64,000 nucleotides of DNA from an uncultured Pelagibacteraceae bacterium (GTDB lineage: Bacteria; Pseudomonadota; Alphaproteobacteria; Pelagibacterales; Pelagibacteraceae): the NCBI GenBank assembly GCA_902601235.1, contig CACKMG010000002.1:1-64000 (forward strand), read 5' to 3'. Positions 18,182 through 26,696 of this stretch are shown here, piece after piece; the first letter of the stretch is position 1; each line of letters begins with the position of its first letter. Position numbers and translations under genes: made by a program. The notes beneath the pieces were generated by a model. It made no database searches. It saw only the letters and a list, made by a program, of their open reading frames with translations, and was not told the DNA's origin.

Positions 18182-18259
18182 TTATCTTCTTCTTCTTTTC
18201 TTAGCTTTTTTCTTAGCTTTTTTCTTAGCCTTCTTTGCTTTTTTTCTTCTTTTAGCCAT
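18182..18259 (-). CDS. 25-residue Lys/Arg/Ala peptide
   Basis: This ORF is far too short for the track. The peptide uses only four amino acids: one Met, five Ala, thirteen Lys and six Arg. It begins MAKRRKKAKK, continues with repeated AKKK units and ends in RRRR. Alanines at positions 8, 11, 15 and 19 would line one face of a helix. Everything expected of a real gene surrounds it: Shine-Dalgarno GGGAG, a TTGACA promoter, a 21-bp inverted repeat in the leader and a terminator. I cannot name a family; composition recalls histone-H1-like tails and tiny basic ribosomal proteins such as bTHX, without sequence identity. A nucleic-acid-binding role is inference. Confidence 0.72.
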   Translation of the reverse strand: MAKRRKKAKKAKKKAKKKAKKRRRR

Positions 18260-18280
18260 CTTTAGCTCCCTTTTAAGTTA

Positions 18281-18301
18281 AACGAATCAAATTGATTCGT
18301 T
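18281..18301 (-). promoter_or_regulatory. Perfect 10-bp inverted repeat in the leader of the Lys/Arg/Ala mini-gene
   Basis: AACGAATCAA and TTGATTCGTT flank a single central base. It lies between the predicted transcription start and the Shine-Dalgarno of the mini-gene. A one-base centre is too tight to fold fully as RNA without opening the inner pairs, so a protein operator is as likely as a 5' protective hairpin. Confidence 0.6.
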
Positions 18302-18310
18302 ATTACACTA

Positions 18311-18339
18311 TTTTTATTTTTTTATAATAGTTATGTCAA
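18311..18339 (-). promoter_or_regulatory. Promoter of the Lys/Arg/Ala mini-gene
   Basis: On the minus strand a perfect TTGACA (18334-18339) is followed after 17 bases by TAAAAA. Long A/T tracts upstream of the -35 resemble an UP element. A consensus -35 stands out in this A+T-rich sequence. Confidence 0.55.
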
Positions 18340-18453
18340 TTCTTAAATTAATTTAAAATTTTTAAAAAAAATAAAAAATTATTTTTTTTTAATTTAATCA
18401 GGATATTAAAAAAGTTAGTGTTTATGCGTATTATAATCAATTTTTCAAACTAA

Positions 18454-20154
18454 TTAATAAAGTTTTTCCAAATTATTTTTATATTTTTCTAAAATTTTAT
18501 TTCTTTTTAGTTTTAAAGTTGGAGTTAGCATTCCATTTTCAATTGTAAATTCTTCTTTAATTAAGATAAATTTTTTAACTTTTTCTGCTAAAGATAAACT
18601 TTTATTTAAATTTTCTAAATAAAATTCAATTTCTTTTTTATTTTCATCACTTTCGCTTACAATTAATGCAACTAGATAAGTTTTTTTATCCCCATAAACA
18701 AAACTTTGTTTAATATTTTCATTTAGACATAACAAATTTTCAATTTTAGATGGCGAAATATTATCACCGCCTAAATTTACTATAATTTCTTTTTTCCTAT
18801 CTGTTATTTTTAGATTTCCGTTTTTTGTTATTTCTCCTATATCACCGGTGTGTAACCAGCCATTTTTTATCGTACTTTCTGTTTCTTTTTTCATATTCCA
18901 ATAACCAAGCATAACATTTTCACCCTTAACTAAAATTTCACCATCATCAGCAATTCTTACTTGATTTGTTTTAAAAGGTGGGCCAACAGTCTCTATTTCA
19001 ATTTTTCCTGGAATATTACAGCTAACAACTGGTGAAGTTTCTGTTAATCCATATCCTTGTAAAGTTGGCAAACCAATAGAGTTCAAAAATTCACCTATTT
19101 CCTTATCTAGAGCTCCACCCCCAGAAACGAAGGCTTTTAATTTACCACCAAATTGATTTTTGATCTTTTTCCTAACTAATAATTCACAAAAAAAATTAAT
19201 CAATTTTTGCTTAAAATTAAGTTTCTCATTATTCAAAATTTTTGTTCCTAATAAAATGGTAGATTCAATCAAATTTTTTTTAAAACCTTTTTGTTTAGAA
19301 AAATTGATTGAAATTTTGTTATATAAATTTTGATAAAATCTTGGAACTGCTGTCATAATTGTTGGTTTTGCAATTAACATATTAGGCAATAATTTTTCCA
19401 AACTTTCAGCATAAAAAACTTTTGCTCCAAGGGTGATTTGTACGTATTGAACTGTATGCTCATATGAGTGTGATAATGGAAGCCAAGTTAAAAAAACAGG
19501 TGGTTCGTTTCTAGTTAATGAATCTAAAATCTCTTTTGCACCCTCGCAATTTGATAAAATTCCTCCATGGCTAAGCATTACACCTTTAGGATTTCCAGTA
19601 GTACCTGATGTATAAATAATACAAGCGAGATCTTTTCTTGTTATTTCATTATTGTAATAATCTAAAATATATGATGCTTCTTGATAGATACTTTTTTCTA
19701 AAATTTTTCTGATATTTTCAATATTCTGATTAAAATTTTCAAATGAAATAATTTTAGTTTCATTTGAAATAAATTTCTCAATTTTTTTATACTGGATATG
19801 ATTTGAAACTATGCATATCTTGGGTTTACAATCATTTATTATATACTTATAGTCATCTTCTGAATACGTTGTAAATAATGGAACTGTTACCCCTCCTGCA
19901 TTCATAATTGCTAAATCTGCAATGAGCCATTCAGGTCGATTTTCAGATAACAATACGCATCTATCTCCCTTAGATAATCTTTCTGATAAATACTCAGAAA
20001 ATAAACAAATATTATTTTTTACTTGTTCCCATGTTAAAAAATCACCATTACTTATTTTTAACCATTTTAAAAATGGCTGATTTTTTATTTCTTTTTTTTC
20101 TTCATACTTTCTAAAAAAAAGCTCTACCAGACTATTAATCTTATTTAATTCCAT
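18454..20154 (-). CDS. Long-chain fatty-acid-CoA ligase (AMP-forming)
   Basis: The 566-residue adenylate-forming enzyme activates fatty acids with ATP and CoA. Motifs: P-loop-like YTSGTTGNPKGVMLSHGG near residue 183, the GYGLTETSPVV adenine-binding motif, and TGDIGEITKNGNLKITDRKKE near the C-terminal hinge. It resembles the FadD/FAA1-like group that lacks a membrane anchor. It is a single gene between the mini-gene region and tRNA-Leu. The chain length of its substrate cannot be read. Confidence 0.9.
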   Translation of the reverse strand: MELNKINSLVELFFRKYEEKKEIKNQPFLKWLKISNGDFLTWEQVKNNICLFSEYLSERLSKGDRCVLLSENRPEWLIADLAIMNAGGVTVPLFTTYSEDDYKYIINDCKPKICIVSNHIQYKKIEKFISNETKIISFENFNQNIENIRKILEKSIYQEASYILDYYNNEITRKDLACIIYTSGTTGNPKGVMLSHGGILSNCEGAKEILDSLTRNEPPVFLTWLPLSHSYEHTVQYVQITLGAKVFYAESLEKLLPNMLIAKPTIMTAVPRFYQNLYNKISINFSKQKGFKKNLIESTILLGTKILNNEKLNFKQKLINFFCELLVRKKIKNQFGGKLKAFVSGGGALDKEIGEFLNSIGLPTLQGYGLTETSPVVSCNIPGKIEIETVGPPFKTNQVRIADDGEILVKGENVMLGYWNMKKETESTIKNGWLHTGDIGEITKNGNLKITDRKKEIIVNLGGDNISPSKIENLLCLNENIKQSFVYGDKKTYLVALIVSESDENKKEIEFYLENLNKSLSLAEKVKKFILIKEEFTIENGMLTPTLKLKRNKILEKYKNNLEKLY

Positions 20155-20158
20155 AATT

Positions 20159-20243
20159 TGGTGGGCGAAGAGAGAATCGAACTCTCACTTCTTGCGAAAC
20201 ACGATTTTGAGTCGTGCGCGTCTACCAGTTCCGCCATTCGCCC
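20159..20243 (-). tRNA. tRNA-Leu(CAA), CCA encoded
   Basis: A class II tRNA on the minus strand: acceptor GGGCGAA/TTCGCCC with discriminator A and encoded CCA, D arm with CTGGTAG, anticodon stem CACGA/TCGTG and loop CTCAAAA (anticodon CAA), a long variable arm (TTTCGCAAGAAGT) and T loop TTCGATT. It reads UUG. Confidence 0.96.
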
Positions 20244-20302
20244 TTAATTGTTTAATAATTTAATAAATAGTATAAGAACTAAAATTATATTAAAACCAAA
20301 AA

Positions 20303-20908
20303 ATGTTTAATAAACTTTATAGGAAATGTTTAGATTTAGCGTCACATAAAAGCTCTAAATATTACCTAGCGTTAGTATCTTTTATTGAAAGTTCTTTTTT
20401 CCCAATACCCCCCGACGTGATGGTAATTCCAATGGTAATATCAAAAAAAAATGATTTTATAAAAATTTTTTTTATTTCTACAATATTTTCAGTTATGGGA
20501 GGTATATTGGGCTATTTCATAGGGGCATTTTTTTTTGATATTGGAATGCAAATAATGAACTTTTACGGCTATGAGGCAAAACTGATAGAATTCAAAAATA
20601 ACCTTTTAAATAGAGAGGGTTTTTATGCTTGGCTTAGCATTCTTTTTCTAGCTGGATTTACACCTTTGCCTTATAAAGTTTTTACAATTGCCAGTGGTTT
20701 AATTAATTTTAATATTTTTATTTTCATTTTGATAAGCTTTATCTCCAGAGGATTACGTTTTTTTATAGTGTCTTATCTTTCATACAAATTTGGTGATCTC
20801 TTTACAGAATTTATGAACAAACATGGATCCAAATGGTTTACAATAATTGGAATATTAATTGTCATATTTGGATTTATCATTTATTTAATATTAAAATATT
20901 ATGCCTAA
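20303..20908 (+). CDS. YqaA/DedA-like (VTT domain) membrane protein
   Basis: The 201-residue membrane protein contains the SNARE-associated/VTT pattern: ESSFFPIPPDVMVIPMV near residue 30 and FTPLPYKVFTIASG near 115, where Pro and charged residues sit inside hydrophobic segments. Related proteins act in lipid-carrier or phospholipid flipping and membrane homeostasis. It overlaps the dsbB start by eight bases, and dsbB overlaps coq7, forming a three-gene operon. Confidence 0.87.
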   Translation: MFNKLYRKCLDLASHKSSKYYLALVSFIESSFFPIPPDVMVIPMVISKKNDFIKIFFISTIFSVMGGILGYFIGAFFFDIGMQIMNFYGYEAKLIEFKNNLLNREGFYAWLSILFLAGFTPLPYKVFTIASGLINFNIFIFILISFISRGLRFFIVSYLSYKFGDLFTEFMNKHGSKWFTIIGILIVIFGFIIYLILKYYA

Positions 20909-21389
20909 TTCCCAAATAGATTCATACTTAAAGATAATTTTCTTTATTAGTTTAATTTCATTAATCTCAGCTTTTTACATAGAATATGTGCTTGGACACC
21001 AGCCTTGCAATTTGTGCTTAATACAAAGAGTTCCTTATGCATTGTGCACTATTTTATTGATTTTGAACTATTTTCACAGAAAAGATGAAAAATTTATAAT
21101 TTTATTGTTAACATTAATATTCTCTTTTTCTTTTCTAGTCTCATTTTATCACTTTGGAATTGAGCAAGGTTTTTTTAATGAATCAGCCGTTTGTGCAATG
21201 AAAAATATTTCAGATATTATTTCTAAGGAAGAATTATTAAAACAACTTCAGTTAAAAACTATAAGTTGTAAGGATGTGACATTTAGATTATTTGGATTTT
21301 CATTAACTACATTTAATATAATTATAAGTTTAATTTTTTTTACTTTATTATTAAAAATCTTTAAAAATTATGAAAAGCTCAAAAAATAA
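20901..21389 (+). CDS. dsbB: Disulfide bond formation protein B
   Basis: The 162-residue four-helix membrane protein passes electrons from periplasmic DsbA to quinone. The first redox pair is visible in QPCNLCLIQRVPYA (Cys-x2-Cys with the quinone-proximal Arg). The second pair is in the periplasmic loop, Cys in SAVCAMK and in TISCKD. The length is normal. It overlaps the next gene, which makes ubiquinone, by 20 bases, a fitting neighbour for a quinone-reducing enzyme. Confidence 0.92.
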   Translation: MPNSQIDSYLKIIFFISLISLISAFYIEYVLGHQPCNLCLIQRVPYALCTILLILNYFHRKDEKFIILLLTLIFSFSFLVSFYHFGIEQGFFNESAVCAMKNISDIISKEELLKQLQLKTISCKDVTFRLFGFSLTTFNIIISLIFFTLLLKIFKNYEKLKK

Positions 21390-21900
21390 AATTGAAGAAT
21401 TCATTAGAGTTGATCATGCTGGAGAACGAGGAGCAGTTAAAATATATGAAGGTCAATTATTAGCATTAAACACTTTAGTAAAAGACGAAAATTTAAAAAA
21501 AACAATTGAAGAAATGAAAATTCATGAAAAAGAACATTGCGAATTTTTTGAAAAAGAAATTAAAAAAAGAAAGATCAAACCAACTAAATTTCTCCCCTTA
21601 TGGGATTTATTAGGTGTTGGACTAGGATTTGGCTCTACTATTTTAGGAAAAAAGGCAGCAATGCTATGTACTGCATCTGTTGAGGAGGTAATTGATGAGC
21701 ATTATCAGAGTCAGATAAACCAACTTGGTTCTGATGAAAAAAATCTAAAAAAAAAAATTATTAAATTTAGAGAAGATGAATTGCATCACAAAGATATAGC
21801 TTATAATAAAGGTGCTACTAAGAAAGGTCTATATTCAATAATGGATAAAATTATTAAAACTGGATCAAAATTTGCAATAAATATTTCTGAAAAGATTTAG
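21370..21900 (+). CDS. coq7: 3-demethoxyubiquinol 3-hydroxylase (Coq7 family)
   Basis: The 176-residue di-iron monooxygenase catalyses a late ring hydroxylation in ubiquinone synthesis. Iron ligands follow the family pattern: RVDHAGERGAVKIYEGQ (Glu), the E-x2-H of MKIHEKEHCEFFE, then VEEVIDEHY and FREDELHHKD. The length matches bacterial and mitochondrial Coq7. It is the last gene of the YqaA-dsbB-coq7 operon, convergent with the HNH gene. Confidence 0.93.
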   Translation: MKSSKNKIEEFIRVDHAGERGAVKIYEGQLLALNTLVKDENLKKTIEEMKIHEKEHCEFFEKEIKKRKIKPTKFLPLWDLLGVGLGFGSTILGKKAAMLCTASVEEVIDEHYQSQINQLGSDEKNLKKKIIKFREDELHHKDIAYNKGATKKGLYSIMDKIIKTGSKFAINISEKI

Positions 21901-21902
21901 TG

Positions 21903-22475
21903 TTAGGCTTCTAGTTCCACATCCCAATATAAATAATCCATCCAACTTTTGTGTAAATAATTTGGAGGGAAGTTTTTTCCATTTTTGTGTAAATCCTCAG
22001 TAGAGGGTTGATAAGGATATTGATTGAGTTTCATACCTGAGGATTTTAACAATTTTCCTCCTTTTCTAACATTACATTCAGAGCAGGCTGTAACAACATT
22101 ATCCCAATTCGTTTCCCCACCTTTTGATCTTGGTAAAAGATGATCAAAAGTTAGTTCATCGTTACTTCCGCAATATTGGCAGGAAAATTTGTCTCTCAAA
22201 AAGACATTAAATCTTGTAAAACTTGGCTTTGATTGTGGAACGATATAACTTTTTAAAGCTATTACACTTGGTAATTGCATGTCAAAAGAAGGACTTCTAA
22301 TAATTCTATCGTAAGTGCTTACGATAATTACTCTATCTAAAAAAACTGACTTTACTGTATCTTGCCATGACCACAACGACAATGGATAATAACTCAAAGG
22401 TCTATAATCTGCATTTAAAACTAATGCTGGACATTTTTCTAACGAAACTTCTCTTTCTAAAAAATTATTCATCAA
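21903..22475 (-). CDS. HNH endonuclease family protein
   Basis: The 190-residue protein has the C-terminal HNH zinc module: C-x2-C in FSCQYCGS, the TFDHLLPRSKGG active-site segment, and a second C-x2-C in ACSECNVRKG. The N-terminal half (ALVLNADYRPLSYYPL) is the extra region typical of a widely conserved alphaproteobacterial and cyanobacterial HNH group. Its cellular role is unknown; it need not be mobile or defensive, since it sits among housekeeping genes with no mobile element nearby. Confidence 0.9.
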   Translation of the reverse strand: MMNNFLEREVSLEKCPALVLNADYRPLSYYPLSLWSWQDTVKSVFLDRVIIVSTYDRIIRSPSFDMQLPSVIALKSYIVPQSKPSFTRFNVFLRDKFSCQYCGSNDELTFDHLLPRSKGGETNWDNVVTACSECNVRKGGKLLKSSGMKLNQYPYQPSTEDLHKNGKNFPPNYLHKSWMDYLYWDVELEA

Positions 22476-22511
22476 ATAATTTTAGCTTAAATAAAAAAAT
22501 AATTCAATAAA

Positions 22512-23171
22512 TTAGAGATGATTAAATTTTTTTGAAATATAATTTAATGCTATACTTGATGCTTCTATAGGAATATGATGACCACAATTTTTTACTAAAT
22601 ATGTATCTATTTTTAAATCATTTCTTAAAAAAAAATCTTTTGCCTCTAGCATAAAATTAGGTGAGACAATTTCATCTGAGTCTCCATGTATCAAAAGAGT
22701 GCTTGTTGAGACTTTTTTTTCTTTTTTCAAATACTCTTGGTCAATTATTTTTCCTGAAAAACCAACGATACAATTATATTCATTATCTGAAATAAAACCT
22801 AAATTTAAAGACATCATGCAACCTTGGCTAAATCCTGACAAACAGATTTTTTCATTCTCTAGATCAAATTCTTTTTTGACTTCATCAATAAATTGATTCA
22901 ATTTCTTTTCGGCCTTTTTAGCTTCAGCTAAGACATATTTTGGATCCTCTTTAGTTAAGTCAAACCATTGATAACCTGATGGATTTACATGGCACCGTTC
23001 ATGTCCATTTGGACTTAAAAAAATTGTATTCGGCAAATGTCTTTTCCAATTAAGTGATAATATACTTATATCTTTACCGTCTCCTCCATAACCATGAAGA
23101 AGAATGATTGCATTTTTTATTTTCGCATCATTTTCAGGTTTTATAATTGTTGTATTAAGGCAAAATGTCAT
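22512..23171 (-). CDS. Alpha/beta-hydrolase, carboxylesterase/phospholipase family
   Basis: The 219-residue cytosolic esterase has ILLHGYGGDGKDI at the oxyanion region, the nucleophile in GFSQGCMMSL, and Asp and His in HGDSDEIVSP and CGHHIP. It matches the YpfH/acyl-protein-thioesterase-like family, which cleaves short acyl esters. There is no signal peptide. Its physiological substrate is unknown. Confidence 0.9.
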   Translation of the reverse strand: MTFCLNTTIIKPENDAKIKNAIILLHGYGGDGKDISILSLNWKRHLPNTIFLSPNGHERCHVNPSGYQWFDLTKEDPKYVLAEAKKAEKKLNQFIDEVKKEFDLENEKICLSGFSQGCMMSLNLGFISDNEYNCIVGFSGKIIDQEYLKKEKKVSTSTLLIHGDSDEIVSPNFMLEAKDFFLRNDLKIDTYLVKNCGHHIPIEASSIALNYISKKFNHL

Positions 23172-23220
23172 ACTTAATAATTTATGTTTTTTTATTTTTA
23201 AAACAACCTAGAATAACACT

Positions 23221-23424
23221 ATGTTCTCTGGAATATTAATAAAAATTTTTTCAATAGTTTTATTAATTGCTGTAGGTATAGTTTTGATTCTTGGTATTGG
23301 AACTTTATTTAAAGGTGGTGAGACAAGTAAAAAATACTCTAATAAGTTAATGCAATTAAGAGTCTTGTTACAATTCATTGCAATTATTGCTTTGGTAGTA
23401 TTTGCGTATTTTTTTAAAGATTAA
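23221..23424 (+). CDS. HIG1-domain twin-helix membrane protein
   Basis: The 67-residue protein has two hydrophobic helices joined by a loop with GGETSKKYSNKLMQLRVLLQ, which is the HIG1 pattern. In mitochondria and alphaproteobacteria HIG1 proteins associate with respiratory complexes, especially cytochrome oxidase. The stop overlaps that of the convergent thioredoxin-like gene by four bases. Short but convincing. Confidence 0.82.
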   Translation: MFSGILIKIFSIVLLIAVGIVLILGIGTLFKGGETSKKYSNKLMQLRVLLQFIAIIALVVFAYFFKD

Positions 23425-23930
23425 TTATAAATACTCAGCCAATCGATAAACTTTTTATCTTCAAAATCAATTGAGCCTATAATTCTTGCAAATTCTTCTC
23501 CTTCTTTGTTTAAAATAATTGAAGTCGGAATTCCTCTTAATGATAATTTTTTTGCCAATGTTGATGGAGAATCAAAATATATTTCTAAATTATTAATATC
23601 AAGGTCTTTAAAAAATGATTCAGATTTTTCAAGATTATCTTTTCCTACATTAATTGGAAAAATTTTAAGATTATTTAGTCTATCGTTATTTAATAAAGCG
23701 TCTAAAGAGGGCATTTCCTCTTTACAGGGTGCGCACCAAGTTGCCCAAAAATTTAATATAATTAAATTTCCCTTATAACTATTTAAGTTTATTTTTTGAT
23801 TTTTAGCATTTAAAAACGTTAAACTATCATACTTTTTATATTCTTTATTTATTATTAGGTTTTTTATATCAGAAACTTCATTTGCAAAAGAATTAGATAT
23901 TAAAAAAATAAATATTATTAAAAATCTCAT
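23421..23930 (-). CDS. TlpA-like periplasmic thioredoxin
   Basis: The 169-residue protein starts with a signal peptide (MRFLIIFIFLISNSFA) and has a thioredoxin fold with the active site WATWCAPCKEEMPSL. The cis-proline region is LRGIPTSIILNKEG. TlpA-type proteins keep cysteines of exported proteins reduced, for example in cytochrome c or oxidase assembly. It is divergent from argH with a 24-bp gap, the usual alphaproteobacterial arrangement of tlpA and argH. Confidence 0.9.
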   Translation of the reverse strand: MRFLIIFIFLISNSFANEVSDIKNLIINKEYKKYDSLTFLNAKNQKINLNSYKGNLIILNFWATWCAPCKEEMPSLDALLNNDRLNNLKIFPINVGKDNLEKSESFFKDLDINNLEIYFDSPSTLAKKLSLRGIPTSIILNKEGEEFARIIGSIDFEDKKFIDWLSIYN

Positions 23931-23954
23931 GGTAAATAGGTATAAATAATTATC

Positions 23955-25346
23955 ATGGGAAAAAATAAAAACAACAAAGCAATTTGGACCACACGAATAA
24001 AAGGAAATTCCTCATCTCTTTTTCAAAGATTTGGAAGTTCAATAAATATAGATAAACGACTTTATAAAGAAGATATTACAGCATCTATCATTCATGTTGA
24101 AATGCTTTTCAAACAAAAAATAATCTCTTTTAAGATTAAAAATAAAATTGTTTATGGATTAGGTAAGATTGAAAAAGAAATATCAAAAAATAAATTTCAG
24201 TTTAATCAGAGATATGAAGATATACATATGAACATAGAAAAAAGACTTTTTGAAATAATAGGAGAAGAGGCAGGATATATACATACAGCTAGATCAAGAA
24301 ATGATCAAGTTTTAACTGATTTTAAGATTTGGATACGATCAGCATCAAAAGAAATTAATAAAAATTTGAATAAATTGATGAAAACAACTTTAAAAATAGC
24401 TGACAAAAATATTAAAACAATCATGCCAGGTTTCACACATTTAAAAAATGCTCAAGCAGTATCTTTTGGTCACTATCTAATGGCTTATGTTGAAATGTTT
24501 TATAGAGATAAGAAAAGATTTTTGAATAATATGAATAGTTTATATGAGTGTCCACTTGGAGTATCTGCTCTTACCGGCACATCATTTAACATTGATAGAG
24601 AATATACTGCAAAAAAATTAGGTTTTAAAAATCCTACAAAAAATTCAATAGATACAGTATCAGATAGAGATTTTGTTTTAGATTTTTTATATAATTGTTC
24701 AGTGTGTTCAATGCATATATCAAGAATTGCTGAAGAGATGATTATATGGAACTCAGATGGTTATAAGATAATTAAATTGTCAGATAAAGTTGTAACAGGT
24801 TCATCCATTATGCCACAAAAAAAAAATCCTGATCATCTTGAATTTTTGAGAGGAAAATCTGGACAAGTCTACGGCAATTTATTTTCAATGCTCACTATTC
24901 TTAAGGGTCTACCTCTATCTTATTTTAAAGATCTTCAAGATGACAAAGAAATTGTTTTTAGGACTAATGATATTTTAGTAAATTCACTCAAAATATTAAA
25001 TGAAGTTTTAATCAACTTTCATCCTGATCATAAAAAAATGTTAAAACTTGCTAAAACTGGTTTCATTACAGCAACTGATTTAGCAGATTATTTAGTGAAA
25101 AATCATTCAATTTCATTTAGAGATGCTTATAAAAAAACAGCAACGATAGTAAATTATGCAGAAAAAAATAAGAAAGAACTTGATGATTTGACTTTGCAAG
25201 AACTCAGAAAAGTTGAACCTAAATTAACTTCTGAAGTTTTAAAAGTATTTAATCTTAATAATTCTGTAAATTCAAAAAAATCATATGGAGGAACAGCTTT
25301 TTATAATATAAAAAAAATGATAAGAAAATACCAAAAACTAATATGA
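23955..25346 (+). CDS. argH: Argininosuccinate lyase
   Basis: The 463-residue fumarase-superfamily enzyme splits argininosuccinate into arginine and fumarate. Signatures: HTARSRNDQV near residue 113 and the mobile loop GSSIMPQKKNPD near residue 287, which carries the catalytic serine. The length is normal. It is the first gene of argH-lptM-lysA, each joined to the next by an ATGA overlap, so arginine and lysine synthesis share a transcript. Confidence 0.96.
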   Translation: MGKNKNNKAIWTTRIKGNSSSLFQRFGSSINIDKRLYKEDITASIIHVEMLFKQKIISFKIKNKIVYGLGKIEKEISKNKFQFNQRYEDIHMNIEKRLFEIIGEEAGYIHTARSRNDQVLTDFKIWIRSASKEINKNLNKLMKTTLKIADKNIKTIMPGFTHLKNAQAVSFGHYLMAYVEMFYRDKKRFLNNMNSLYECPLGVSALTGTSFNIDREYTAKKLGFKNPTKNSIDTVSDRDFVLDFLYNCSVCSMHISRIAEEMIIWNSDGYKIIKLSDKVVTGSSIMPQKKNPDHLEFLRGKSGQVYGNLFSMLTILKGLPLSYFKDLQDDKEIVFRTNDILVNSLKILNEVLINFHPDHKKMLKLAKTGFITATDLADYLVKNHSISFRDAYKKTATIVNYAEKNKKELDDLTLQELRKVEPKLTSEVLKVFNLNNSVNSKKSYGGTAFYNIKKMIRKYQKLI

Positions 25347-25471
25347 TCAAAAAAATTTATTTAATTTTTTTTATAGCTTTATTTGTGATTTCATGCGGCA
25401 AGAAAGGTGACCCTATATACAAAGATAAAAACTCAAAAATATTAAGCACCCAATTTGTAAGGGTGTTATGA
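25343..25471 (+). CDS. lptM: LptM-like small lipoprotein
   Basis: A 42-residue ORF, too short for the track, lies between argH and lysA and overlaps both by ATGA. A lysine and hydrophobic signal segment (MIKKIYLIFFIALFVIS) leads to a lipobox cysteine and CGKKGDP, very close to the CGxKGPL start of mature LptM (formerly YifL). LptM helps assemble the LptD outer-membrane LPS translocon. The argH-lptM-lysA order is conserved in proteobacteria, which supports the call. Confidence 0.85.
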   Translation: MIKKIYLIFFIALFVISCGKKGDPIYKDKNSKILSTQFVRVL

Positions 25472-26682
25472 AATATTCATCAAAAGAACTTAAAATCGAT
25501 GGCTACAAAGCTAAAATTTTAGTTCAAAAGTACTCAACACCTCTTTATTGTTATTCATTTAAAAAAATTAAAGCAAATATTGATAATTTTAAAAAAAATT
25601 TTAAAGAACTAAATCCTCTTATATGTTTTTCAGTAAAATCCAATTCAAATAAAATTTTATTAAAAGAGATCGGAAAGATGGGTTTGGGTGCTGATGTAGT
25701 TTCAATTGGTGAATTAGTACGAGCTTTAAAATCAGGAATAAGATCTAACAAAATTGTTTTTTCTGGAGTTGGTAAAACTGCAAATGAAATACACTATGCT
25801 ATCAAAAAAAAAATTTTACTTATAAATACAGAGTCTAAAAGTGAAATTTTGGAAATTGAAAAAATAGCAAAATATCAAAAAAAAACTGTAGATATTGGTA
25901 TTAGATTAAATCCCAATATAGATGCAGAAACTTTAAATCAAATTTCAACAGGAAAAAAAGAAAACAAATTTGGTGTTCTAGAAAAATCTTTCATAAATTT
26001 AGTAAATTATTGTAAAAAATCAAAATATTTAAATTTAAAATGCTTAAGTGTCCACATAGGAAGTCAAATACTTAATATAAAACCTTATCAGAAAATGCTC
26101 AGTGTTTTAGAAAAAATAATTAAAAAAACTAAATATCATTTTGAATATATAGATTTAGGTGGTGGAATGGGAATAGATTACAAAAATAATAACAAAGAAT
26201 TAGACTTAATAAAATATTCATCTCTAATTAAAAATTTTCAAATTAAAAATAATTCAAAAATTATTTTTGAACCTGGAAGATCAATTATTGGAAATAGTGG
26301 TTTTTTAATATCAAAAATTGTTTATATCAAAGAAGGGCACAAAAAAGATTTTATTATTCTGGATGCAGCTATGAACGATCTAATGAGACCTGCTTTATAC
26401 AAAGCTACTCATCGGATAATTCCTGTACATAAAAAAAATAATAAAACTAAAAAAATTTATGAGTTTGTTGGGCCTATTTGTGAAAGCACAGATAAATTTT
26501 TAACCATTAAAAATTTTCAAAAACTTTATGAAAAAGATCTTATTGCTATTTGCGATGTTGGCGCGTATGGAATGTCATTAAGTTCAAATTACAATTTAAG
26601 ACCTAAAGCAATGGAAATTCTTATTAAAAACTCTGAAATTAAAATTATAAGTAAAAGACAAACGCTCAATGATTTGATTTAA
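25468..26682 (+). CDS. lysA: Diaminopimelate decarboxylase
   Basis: The 404-residue PLP enzyme makes lysine from meso-diaminopimelate. Visible: the PLP lysine in CFSVKSNSN, GGGMGIDY phosphate loop, EPGRSIIG, and the C-terminal GPICESTDKF and CDVGAYGMSLSS substrate segments. The length is normal. Translation is coupled to lptM by ATGA. plsC follows after 14 bases. Confidence 0.96.
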   Translation: MKYSSKELKIDGYKAKILVQKYSTPLYCYSFKKIKANIDNFKKNFKELNPLICFSVKSNSNKILLKEIGKMGLGADVVSIGELVRALKSGIRSNKIVFSGVGKTANEIHYAIKKKILLINTESKSEILEIEKIAKYQKKTVDIGIRLNPNIDAETLNQISTGKKENKFGVLEKSFINLVNYCKKSKYLNLKCLSVHIGSQILNIKPYQKMLSVLEKIIKKTKYHFEYIDLGGGMGIDYKNNNKELDLIKYSSLIKNFQIKNNSKIIFEPGRSIIGNSGFLISKIVYIKEGHKKDFIILDAAMNDLMRPALYKATHRIIPVHKKNNKTKKIYEFVGPICESTDKFLTIKNFQKLYEKDLIAICDVGAYGMSLSSNYNLRPKAMEILIKNSEIKIISKRQTLNDLI

Positions 26683-26696
26683 CTTGTAATAATAAA

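Noticed and set aside
21903-22475. HNH protein as a mobile-element or defence nuclease
   Set aside because: It belongs to a widespread chromosomal group and lies among housekeeping genes with no repeats, integrase or partner genes.
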